Source of the DNA: Deltaproteobacteria bacterium
GTDB lineage: Bacteria; Myxococcota_A; Polyangia; Haliangiales; Haliangiaceae
DNA: 5,512 bases
Direction: 5' to 3'
NCBI GenBank assembly: GCA_013813945.1
Contig: JACCQV010000700.1
Location: forward strand, 1 to 5,512
Below are positions 1 through 5,512 of this stretch, piece by piece. The notes beneath the pieces are model-generated. The model made no database searches, had not been told where the DNA came from, and saw nothing but the letters and a program-made list of their open reading frames with translations. Each line of letters opens with the position of its first letter. Within the stretch, counting starts at the first letter, position 1. The translations under genes were made by a program, and so were the position numbers.

Positions 1-12
1 TGGGACGATCCG

Positions 13-624
13 ATGTCTGAGCAAGCATCCGAGGCTGACGAGACGCCCGAGGTTCGGCCGACCAAGCAGATCGTCGCGACACTGGTCGCCAATCACCGCG
101 AGTTCCTCAAGTTCGTCGAGCGTCGCGTGGGCAATCGGGATCTGGCCGAAGAACTCCTCCAGAACGCGTTCGTGAAGAACGTCGAGAAATTCGACACCGT
201 GCGAGAAACCGCGGTCGGCTGGTTCTACGCAGTCCTTCGCAACGCGATCATTGACTACCGTCGCCGCAAAGCCGTTGCAGATCGGCGTCTCGCAACCTTG
301 GCCGCCGATGTCGAAGCAAACGCCGAACGCGATGACGAGCTCCATCGAGTCGTGTGCAAGTGCGTGGCCGACATCGCGACCACCCTCAAGCCCGAATACG
401 CTGATGCACTTCTTCGCATCGAGGTCGAGGGCGTCTCCGTCAAGGACTACGCGGAACAGATCGGCATCTCGACAAGCAACGCGGGCGTGCGGGTGTTTCG
501 AGCGCGCGAGGCGCTGCGCAAGCAGGTAGTCCGCGCGTGCGGCACCTGTGCCGATCATGGATGCCTCGATTGCACGTGTGTGAAGACGCCGACGGGGTCG
601 TCGGGCTGCGGCCAGCTGACCTAG
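13..624 (+). CDS. CorE-like (ECF44-type) metal-responsive ECF sigma factor with Cys-rich C-terminal domain
   Basis: This 203-residue protein is an extracytoplasmic-function sigma factor, which directs RNA polymerase to a small set of promoters. Residues about 25-85 form the sigma-2 domain, with the ending WFYAVLRNAIIDYRR typical of regions 2.3/2.4. Residues about 112-172 form sigma-4, with a helix-turn-helix ending in SNAGVRVFRAREALRK. A CKC motif (C115, C117) sits just before sigma-4. The tail after sigma-4 holds six cysteines (C176, C179, C184, C187, C189, C199) and H182. This pairing of a CxC motif with a Cys-rich tail is the hallmark of the CorE/ECF44 family, in which the tail binds metal (copper for CorE; cadmium and zinc for CorE2) and controls activity without a separate anti-sigma factor. 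The metal sensed here cannot be read from the sequence; the neighbouring CusA-type pump suggests copper. Only 12 bases precede the ATG; a GGGA at 2-5 is a weak ribosome site. The last 61 codons lie opposite the open 3' extension of the pump gene. Confidence 0.9.
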   Translation: MSEQASEADETPEVRPTKQIVATLVANHREFLKFVERRVGNRDLAEELLQNAFVKNVEKFDTVRETAVGWFYAVLRNAIIDYRRRKAVADRRLATLAADVEANAERDDELHRVVCKCVADIATTLKPEYADALLRIEVEGVSVKDYAEQIGISTSNAGVRVFRAREALRKQVVRACGTCADHGCLDCTCVKTPTGSSGCGQLT

Positions 625-3600
625 CGAGGAACCGCACTTTCGCCAGCTCGTTCTCGTGCGCGGCCTGCTTCGAGGTCAAGCCTCGTGCCGCTTCCCTGCT
701 CGCTACTGGCGAGTGACCCGAGCCTTGGGGGCCACTGCGCGGCAGGTGCAAGCTGCGCCAGACCACGTACACCGCAGGCACGACGAAGAGCGTCAGGATC
801 GTGAGTGATACGAGCCCGCCCCACATCGGTGCAGCGATCCGCTTCGCGAGGTCCGAACCCACTCCATCATCGAGCAAGATCGGCAGCAGCCCGAACACGT
901 TGGCGAGCACGGTCATCAGCAGCGGCCTGACGCGCTTCACCGCAGCTTCGAGCGAACGTTCGACAAGCTCGGCAACGCTCGTGATCGTGCCCGCAGCCCT
1001 CCCCTTCACCCAGGCCTCGTCGAGGTAGACGACCATGACGCTCGCGGTCTCCGCCGCAACGCCGAGCAACGCGATCATGCCGACCCAGACCGCGATCGAT
1101 GTGTTGAACCCGAGCAACCAGAGGGTCCAGATCGCACCGACCGCCGCGAACGGCACCGCCGTCATCACGATGAGGGACTGGGCGGCACCACGGAAGTTCA
1201 AGTAGAGGATCACGAACACGATGGCGAGCGTCAGCGGAAGAATCCAAGACATCCGCGCACGAACGCGTTCGAGCAGCTCGTACTGCCCGGTCCACTTGAG
1301 GAAGTACCCGGGTGGGACCTTGACCTCCGCATCGACGCGCGCCTTCGCTGCATCGACGTAGCCTCCGACGTCGCTGGTGTCGATGTCGACGTAGACCCAA
1401 CCGTTGATCGAGCCGAGCTCGCTCTTGATCATAGGAGGTCCCATCACCGTCTCGATCTTCGCGAGCTGGCCGAGCGGCACGAACGCTGCGGTCGGCTCGG
1501 GCTCTATGGAGGCCGGCGCGCTCGCCGCGGGCCCGCCGGTGTCCATCCCACCGGCTCCCATGCCACCGGCCGTCGCACCGCCACCGCCACCCATGCCGCC
1601 CATCCCTCCGCGGCCCCCGCCTCGAGCCCCCCCGGTCACCATGGACGCAGGTGGCCCCCCCATCGACCCGCCGGTCGAACCAGCGCTCGTGGGCAGCGGC
1701 CGCGGGGAGAGCGGTGCGATTGGCACCAGCACATCGCGGAGCTTCTCCACGTCGTCGCGGTACTCGCGCGGATACCGAACGTTGATCTGGTATCGCTCGC
1801 GCCCCTCGTAGGTCGGCGCGACGTCCATGCCGCCGATCGAGCTCTCGACAACGTCCAGCACCTCCGCGACGGTCAGCCCGTAGCGGGCGATCGCCTCACG
1901 ATCTGGCGTGACGTCGATGAAGTAACCGCCAAGCTCACGCTCCGCATAGACGCTGCGGGTGTTCGGCACCGTACGGATGGTGCGCTCGAGCTGATCGTTG
2001 ATCTGGTTGATAACCTGGAGGTCGGGACCGAAGACCTTGATCCCGATCGGCGTGCGGATGCCAGTCGACAGCATGTCGATGCGTGCCTTGATCGGCATTG
2101 TCCACGCACCCTGGATGCCGGGTAGCTTCGTCTTCGCATCGAGCTCTGCAACGAGCTTCTCCACGGTCATCCCCGCACGCCACTCACTCCTCGGCCGCAG
2201 GTGGACCACCGTCTCGAACATGGAGAGTGGTGCCGGATCGAGCGCGCTCTCGGCGCGTCCCGCTTTGCCGAAGACACGTTCGACCTCCGGAACGGACTTG
2301 ATCTGCGCGTCCTGCCAGGTCAACAGGCGCTTGGCTTCCGCGATCGAGATTCCAGGAACCGTGATCGGCATGTAGAGAAGGTCCTGCTCGTAGAGCGGCG
2401 GCATGAACTCCGAGCCGAGCCGCGTGAACGGGATCGCTGTCACCGCCATCAGCGCGAGGACGATCACGATGACCATGTATCGAGCGCGCAGAACCAGGCG
2501 GAGCAGCGGGCGGTACGCCGCGATGAAGAACTGATTGATCGGGTTCCTCTCCTCAGGCCGGATCCGACCGCGCAGCAGCGTCACCATCAGCGCCGGAACC
2601 AGCGTGATCGCAAACAGCGAGGCGAACGCCATCGAGAACGTCTTCGCGAGCGCGAGGGGCCGGAACAGCCGGCCCTCTTCGCCCTGCAGCGCGAACACCG
2701 GGAGGAACGCGATTGTCAGCACGAGCAAGGCACCGAAGATCGACGGTCCGAGCTCACGCGCCGACTGGATCACCAGCTCCCTGCGGTCGACCTTGCGCCC
2801 CTCTGTTTCGGCCTCGGCGATCTTCCTGTGCGCGTTCTCCACCAGCACACACGCGGAGTCGACCATGTCGCCGAGCGCAAGCATCACGCCCGCCAGCGAC
2901 ATGATGTTGATCGTGACGTCGAAGTAGTAGAAAGCGATGAACGTCGACGCGCTCGCGACAGGCAGCGTGATCGCCGCGACGAGCGTCGACCGGAAGTGGA
3001 ACAGGAACACGCCGATCACCAGCACCACGATCGCGAGAATCTGGAGCAAGTTCGTGCCGAGGGTCTTGATCGAGTCCTTGATCAGGTCGCTGCGGTCGTA
3101 GACCGGAATGACCTTGACGCCCGGCGGCATCGACGCCTCGATCTCCGCGAGCTTGGCCTTGATCCCGTCGATGACGTCGAGCGCGTTCTCGCCGGAGCGC
3201 ATCACGACAATGCCGCCGACGACCTCGCCACGGCCGTCGAGCTCGACGAGCCCGCGCCGGATGTTTCCGCCGATGGTGACGTCCGCGACGTCGCGGATCC
3301 GGATCGGCGTACCGCGGGCGTCGGTTGCGACCACGGCGAGCTCCAGATCCTCGACCTTGGTGACGTAGCCGCGACCGCGCAATGCGTACTCGTGCTGCGC
3401 CATCTCGATCACGCGCCCTCCGACCTCGGCGTTCGCGCCCCGCACGGCAGCGGCGATCTGACTCACGGAGACGTTGCGAGCCTTCGCTCGCTCGGGATCG
3501 ATCTGGATCTGGTACTGCTTCTCGAACCCACCGACGCTCGCCACCTCGGCTACCCCGGGAACGCTCTGCAGCCAGTAGCGAAGCGACCAGTCCTGAAACG

Positions 3601-4078
3601 AGCGCAGCTCCTGAAGGGAGAGCTTGCCGGTCGTGTCGACCAGCGCGTACTGGTAGATCCATCCCACGCTGGTGGCGTCGGGTCCGATCTGCGGGGTGAC
3701 GCCTTCTGGCAGCTTGCCCTGGACGCGCGCGAGGTATTCGACCACCCGCGACCGGGCCCAGTAGAGGTCCGTGCCATCCTCGAACACGACGTACACGAAC
3801 GACATCCCGAACATCGTGTAACCGCGGACGGTCTTGACCTTCGTCGCACCGAGGAACGTGGTCGTGATCGGGTACGTGACCTGGTCCTCGATCAGGTTTG
3901 GATTGCGCCCCATCCACTCGGTCGCGATGATCACCTGCGTATCGGATAGGTCAGGCAGCGCGTCGAGCTTCGATCGCTGCGCGCTCACGAGGCCCCAGAT
4001 CGCGAGCAGGATCGTTGCGCCGAACACGAACACTCGCTTGCGCGCCGAGAAATCGATGATCCGGGCGATCAGGCCCAT
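440..4078 (-). CDS. cusA: CusA-type heavy-metal efflux RND pump (copper/silver), with Gly/Met-rich insert and long C-terminal extension
   Basis: This is the proton-driven inner-membrane pump of a tripartite metal exporter. From the ATG at 4078 it is 1212 residues; E. coli CusA has 1047. MGLIARIIDFSARKR matches the family's N-terminus. An in-frame ATG at 4102 (adds 8 residues, overlaps the upstream gene by 14 bp, GGTGG upstream) is an alternative start; the ATG at 4219 is too far inside the adaptor gene. TM1 spans about 15-33, followed by family motifs LPDLSDTQVI and VTYPITTT. The three metal-site methionines of CusA (M573, M623, M672) are all present as M570, M620 and M669 with identical spacing, which argues for Cu(I)/Ag(I). 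The TM4 motif is ALGDMVDSACVLVEN, with D407 equal to CusA D405. CusA E939 is kept (E1010) but K984 is Leu (L1053). Residues 789-865 are a Gly/Met/Pro-rich insert. The family end falls near residue 1114 (about 737), but no stop occurs until 440, adding 98 residues, 61 of them antisense to the sigma gene. Confidence 0.93.
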   Translation of the reverse strand: MGLIARIIDFSARKRVFVFGATILLAIWGLVSAQRSKLDALPDLSDTQVIIATEWMGRNPNLIEDQVTYPITTTFLGATKVKTVRGYTMFGMSFVYVVFEDGTDLYWARSRVVEYLARVQGKLPEGVTPQIGPDATSVGWIYQYALVDTTGKLSLQELRSFQDWSLRYWLQSVPGVAEVASVGGFEKQYQIQIDPERAKARNVSVSQIAAAVRGANAEVGGRVIEMAQHEYALRGRGYVTKVEDLELAVVATDARGTPIRIRDVADVTIGGNIRRGLVELDGRGEVVGGIVVMRSGENALDVIDGIKAKLAEIEASMPPGVKVIPVYDRSDLIKDSIKTLGTNLLQILAIVVLVIGVFLFHFRSTLVAAITLPVASASTFIAFYYFDVTINIMSLAGVMLALGDMVDSACVLVENAHRKIAEAETEGRKVDRRELVIQSARELGPSIFGALLVLTIAFLPVFALQGEEGRLFRPLALAKTFSMAFASLFAITLVPALMVTLLRGRIRPEERNPINQFFIAAYRPLLRLVLRARYMVIVIVLALMAVTAIPFTRLGSEFMPPLYEQDLLYMPITVPGISIAEAKRLLTWQDAQIKSVPEVERVFGKAGRAESALDPAPLSMFETVVHLRPRSEWRAGMTVEKLVAELDAKTKLPGIQGAWTMPIKARIDMLSTGIRTPIGIKVFGPDLQVINQINDQLERTIRTVPNTRSVYAERELGGYFIDVTPDREAIARYGLTVAEVLDVVESSIGGMDVAPTYEGRERYQINVRYPREYRDDVEKLRDVLVPIAPLSPRPLPTSAGSTGGSMGGPPASMVTGGARGGGRGGMGGMGGGGGATAGGMGAGGMDTGGPAASAPASIEPEPTAAFVPLGQLAKIETVMGPPMIKSELGSINGWVYVDIDTSDVGGYVDAAKARVDAEVKVPPGYFLKWTGQYELLERVRARMSWILPLTLAIVFVILYLNFRGAAQSLIVMTAVPFAAVGAIWTLWLLGFNTSIAVWVGMIALLGVAAETASVMVVYLDEAWVKGRAAGTITSVAELVERSLEAAVKRVRPLLMTVLANVFGLLPILLDDGVGSDLAKRIAAPMWGGLVSLTILTLFVVPAVYVVWRSLHLPRSGPQGSGHSPVASREAARGLTSKQAAHENELAKVRFLARSAGRSPTTPSASSHTCNRGIHDRHRCRTRGLPACAAPRALETPARPRCLSRCRSVPRSP
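443..736 (-). other. C-terminal extension of the pump frame beyond the family's usual end
   Basis: Homology to CusA ends at about HLPR (codon ending at 737), after the last membrane helix. The same frame then runs 98 codons to a stop at 440-442. The first 37 codons cross the stretch between the two genes; the other 61 are antisense to the sigma gene. The antisense part is rich in Arg, Ser, Pro and Cys, as expected from reading a GC-rich gene backwards, so it may have no selected function. As the sequence stands it would nevertheless be translated. A one-base indel between about 625 and 740 would instead place the end at the TAG at 621-623. Confidence 0.6.
633..713. terminator. Cluster of short inverted repeats at the sigma/pump convergence, possible bidirectional terminator
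   Basis: Three perfect 5-bp inverted repeats fall in the stretch between the sigma stop and the expected pump end: CGCAC at 633-637 with GTGCG at 656-660 (18-base loop), CGAGG at 671-675 with CCTCG at 681-685 (5-base loop), and CTCGC at 699-703 with GCGAG at 709-713 (5-base loop). None is followed by a T-run on either strand, so a classical intrinsic terminator is not supported. Short stems of this kind are also common by chance in GC-rich DNA. Their position where two transcription units collide is the main reason to note them. Confidence 0.22.
1484..1714 (-). other. Gly/Met/Pro-rich low-complexity insert within the CusA-type pump
   Basis: This in-frame segment encodes pump residues 789-865. 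It lies between the conserved strands RDVLVPIAP and FVPLGQLAKIE, which in E. coli CusA are joined by only a few residues. It opens with a Pro/Ser part, then a Gly-rich core with GGMGGMGG and GGMGAGGM and six methionines (residues 806, 813, 826, 829, 840, 845), then an Ala/Pro/Glu linker. By comparison with AcrB, this hairpin belongs to the docking subdomain of the second periplasmic loop, so the insert should project into the periplasm near the adaptor and channel. The sequence looks disordered. The methionines could bind Cu(I) or Ag(I), which is inference. The frame stays open and homology resumes cleanly on both sides, so this is not a frameshift artefact. Confidence 0.85.
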
Positions 4079-4088
4079 CCTCTCGGGC

Positions 4089-5270
4089 TCAGTGTCCGGC
4101 ATGGCCACCACCCGGCGCGCTCGAGGCGCGGAGCCGACTCTCGGAGTCGAGGAGGAACTGAGCGCCCGTGGCAACGTGCTCGCCCGCGACGACGCCCGAC
4201 TCGACTCGGTAGTAGTCACCGACTCGACCGGTGAGCTTCACCTCCCTCGGTTCGGCGTGCGTCCCGTGCACGATGAATACGATCGAGCGTGCGCCGGTGC
4301 GGATCACGGCAGACTCCGGAACCGCGAGCCCGCGCTGCTCTGCAAGCTCGAGCTCCACGGTCACGAAGGCGCCCGGCATCACGGCGGCGCTCACGTTCGC
4401 GAGCTCGAACCGAGCCTTGCGGGTCCGGGTCCGCTCGTCGATGGTTGGATACAAGAACGCGACCTTGGCGGATATCGGCTCGCCGACGCCCTCGACGGTC
4501 AAGCTGGCGCTGCTGCCGGCCCGTACGCTGGAGACGTCCGCCTCGTAGATATCCGCGAGGATCCACACCCGTGTCAGATCGCTGATCGTGTACAGCTCGA
4601 TCGACGGGTCCACGAACATCCCCTCGAATGCCTGCTTCGCAACGACGACGCCCGCACGCGGAGACACCACCGGGATCGTTCGCTTCGGCTCGCCCGTGCG
4701 TTCGATGTGATCGATGACGGACCGCGGAACGTTCCACAACGCAAGTCGGTTGCGCGCTGCATCGAGCAGCTCCGGGGACTTCAACGGAGACTTGATGAGT
4801 GATGCGAGCTCGAGCTGAGCCGCGTAGACCTCCTGGCTGTACAACGAGACGAGGGCCTCGCCCTTCTTCACCTTGCGACCGACGAACTGGACGTAATAGC
4901 CCTCGATCCAGCCGCGCACGCGTGAGTGCACGTGTGCGGTCCGGGTCTCGTCGACGGTGACGAGGCCGACCGTTCGCACCTTCCTGCTGAACTCGCGCTC
5001 GCTCACGACCTCGGTCGTGAGGCCCATCGCCGTTGCCTGTGCGGGATCCAGGGCCACCGGGGCGAAGCCTTCGGGACGGGTCGAGTTAGTGCCTTGATGC
5101 GCGGCGTGTTCATCCGCAAGCACCGGTGCGCGGTGAGCGGCGGGCTCGTCCGCGACGACAGTCGGTTCATCTCGATGCCGGAGATCCAGCAAGACAGCGA
5201 GCGCCGCGAGAGCCAGCAGCATCGCCAACGCGCCGGCGCGCCACGGATGTTCTTTCAAGAAACGAATCAC
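4089..5270 (-). CDS. cusB: CusB-type periplasmic adaptor (membrane fusion protein) of heavy-metal RND efflux
   Basis: This 393-residue adaptor should link the inner-membrane pump to the outer-membrane channel. The GTG start at 5270 is preferred over an in-frame ATG at 5363 because a strong Shine-Dalgarno sequence (5278-5284) lies 7 bases upstream, the channel stop overlaps it as GTGA, and the protein then begins with a proper anchor (hydrophobic residues about 12-29, no lipobox Cys). A His-bearing linker follows (H46, H55, H58). Residues about 95-145 form the first half of the lipoyl/barrel-sandwich domain (HVHSRVRGWIEGYYV, GRKVKKGEAL), about 146-195 a short helical hairpin (SQEVYAAQLELASL, LLDAARNRLALWNV), about 198-230 the second lipoyl half (VVSPRAGVVV), about 233-310 a beta-barrel, and 315-380 the membrane-proximal domain ending in FLLDSESRL. 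The C-terminus is GGGHAGH, possibly metal-binding. E. coli CusB uses N-terminal methionines for metal; here there is no Met between residues 17 and 82. The pump gene follows directly. Confidence 0.93.
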   Translation of the reverse strand: MIRFLKEHPWRAGALAMLLALAALAVLLDLRHRDEPTVVADEPAAHRAPVLADEHAAHQGTNSTRPEGFAPVALDPAQATAMGLTTEVVSEREFSRKVRTVGLVTVDETRTAHVHSRVRGWIEGYYVQFVGRKVKKGEALVSLYSQEVYAAQLELASLIKSPLKSPELLDAARNRLALWNVPRSVIDHIERTGEPKRTIPVVSPRAGVVVAKQAFEGMFVDPSIELYTISDLTRVWILADIYEADVSSVRAGSSASLTVEGVGEPISAKVAFLYPTIDERTRTRKARFELANVSAAVMPGAFVTVELELAEQRGLAVPESAVIRTGARSIVFIVHGTHAEPREVKLTGRVGDYYRVESGVVAGEHVATGAQFLLDSESRLRASSAPGGGHAGH

Positions 5271-5512
5271 GGCGTGACCTCCCCGCTCGAAGCCCGACGC
5301 AATCGTGCCCACGCGGTCCCGAGCTCTGCACGCGCGACGACGAGGTCGCGTTGCGACATCCACAACACCTGCGCTGCCTCGATGACACTGACGAGCGGCA
5401 CCTGGCCGGCCGAATAGGCCGCCAGCGTCGGTGTGATCGCCTGTTCGGCGCGCGGCAAGATGTCATCTCGAAGCGCGTGATAGCGCTCCCTCGCCGCAGC
5501 GACCGTCTCTCG
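5267..5512 (-). CDS. CusC/TolC-family outer-membrane efflux protein, C-terminal part (5' end outside the window)
   Basis: The frame is open from the window edge to a TGA at 5267-5269, giving the last 81 residues of an outer-membrane channel; the start lies beyond base 5512. The segment begins RETVAAARERYHALRDDILP, then ITPTLAAYSAGQVPLVSVIE and later LVVARAELGTAWARLRRA. This is the usual C-terminal helical repeat of TolC-family proteins paired with Cus/Czc pumps, which provide the exit duct across the outer membrane. A TTG inside the frame at 5458 is not a start, since homology continues upstream of it. The stop overlaps the GTG start of the adaptor gene, consistent with co-transcription and translational coupling. 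Family assignment is firm; the exact name (CusC or CzcC) is not resolvable from this fragment, so no symbol is given. Confidence 0.85.
   Translation of the reverse strand, partial: RETVAAARERYHALRDDILPRAEQAITPTLAAYSAGQVPLVSVIEAAQVLWMSQRDLVVARAELGTAWARLRRASSGEVTP
5278..5284 (-). promoter_or_regulatory. Ribosome binding site of the adaptor gene, inside the end of the channel gene
   Basis: On the minus strand the sequence GGGGAGG lies 7 bases before a GTG codon. It is the best Shine-Dalgarno match near any start in the window and fixes the adaptor start at 5270. The GTG overlaps the TGA of the upstream channel gene in GTGA, an arrangement that usually supports reinitiation by ribosomes finishing the first gene. 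Confidence 0.8.

Noticed and set aside
621..824. Separate small minus-strand gene ending at 621
   Set aside because: Its first part overlaps conserved pump sequence in another frame and no homology is recognised. It is kept only as the frame that a one-base indel in the pump would reach.
1534..1686. Gly-rich insert as a DNA tandem repeat or mobile insertion
   Set aside because: The glycine codons vary and no exact repeat unit or flanking direct repeat is evident, so it looks like protein-level low complexity and not a recent repeat expansion or insertion element.
1404..1811. Pro-rich plus-strand frame opposite the Gly-rich insert
   Set aside because: Its proline runs are simply the reverse complement of glycine codons in the pump insert; no ribosome site or homology supports it.
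2754..3917. 387-codon Arg-rich minus-strand frame inside the pump gene
   Set aside because: It is an out-of-frame reading of the pump gene; the pump frame matches CusA throughout.
2201..3949. 582-codon open frame on the plus strand, rich in Arg, His, Asp and Glu
   Set aside because: It is fully antisense to the pump gene and in mirror register, where GC-rich third positions suppress stops. The composition is that of a reversed coding strand and no domain is recognisable.
4103..4219. Upstream in-frame ATG at 4219 as the pump start
   Set aside because: It adds 47 Ser/Arg-rich residues with no family counterpart and lies deep inside the adaptor gene.
3834..4802. 322-codon plus-strand frame across the adaptor/pump junction
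   Set aside because: It is antisense to two well-supported genes, shows no recognisable motif, and is explained by stop suppression in GC-rich DNA.
5271..5363. Upstream in-frame ATG at 5363 as the adaptor start
   Set aside because: It would overlap the channel gene by nearly 100 bp and put an Arg-rich stretch before the membrane anchor; the GTG at 5270 has a strong ribosome site and a GTGA overlap.

Overview
This is a GC-rich window holding a heavy-metal efflux locus. Three consecutive genes on the minus strand (transcribed from right to left) encode a tripartite copper/silver-type RND exporter: the C-terminal end of a CusC/TolC-type outer-membrane channel (5267-5512, running off the window), a CusB-type periplasmic adaptor (4089-5270) and a CusA-type inner-membrane pump (440-4078). 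A plus-strand gene at the left edge (13-624) encodes an ECF sigma factor with a CxC motif between its two sigma domains and a six-cysteine C-terminal tail, the architecture of the CorE (ECF44) metal-sensing sigma factors first described in Myxococcus xanthus. The base composition and the CorE-like sigma factor point to a high-GC proteobacterium or, more likely, a myxobacterial (Myxococcota) lineage. That taxonomic guess is inference.

The operon is tightly packed. The stop of the channel gene and the GTG start of the adaptor share a GTGA overlap, preceded by a strong Shine-Dalgarno sequence. The adaptor stop lies about 10 bases before the preferred pump start. The operon promoter and most of the channel gene lie outside the window. 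The pump and the sigma gene converge tail to tail. The likely logic is that the sigma factor senses copper or a related metal and drives export genes, possibly this operon, while the CusCBA complex moves metal from the cytosol or periplasm across the outer membrane.

Three things stand out. First, the pump has all three methionines of the CusA metal site but carries a Gly/Met/Pro-rich insert of roughly 70-77 residues in its second periplasmic region, where the RND docking-domain hairpin lies. Second, the pump frame has no stop at the family's usual C-terminus (near 737). It stays open for 98 more codons and ends at 440, lying antisense to the last third of the sigma gene for 185 bp. Third, the pump lacks the Lys of the CusA proton relay and half of the CusA methionine relay, and the adaptor has histidines where E. 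coli CusB has its metal-handling methionines. No RNA genes, mobile elements or CRISPR arrays were seen.
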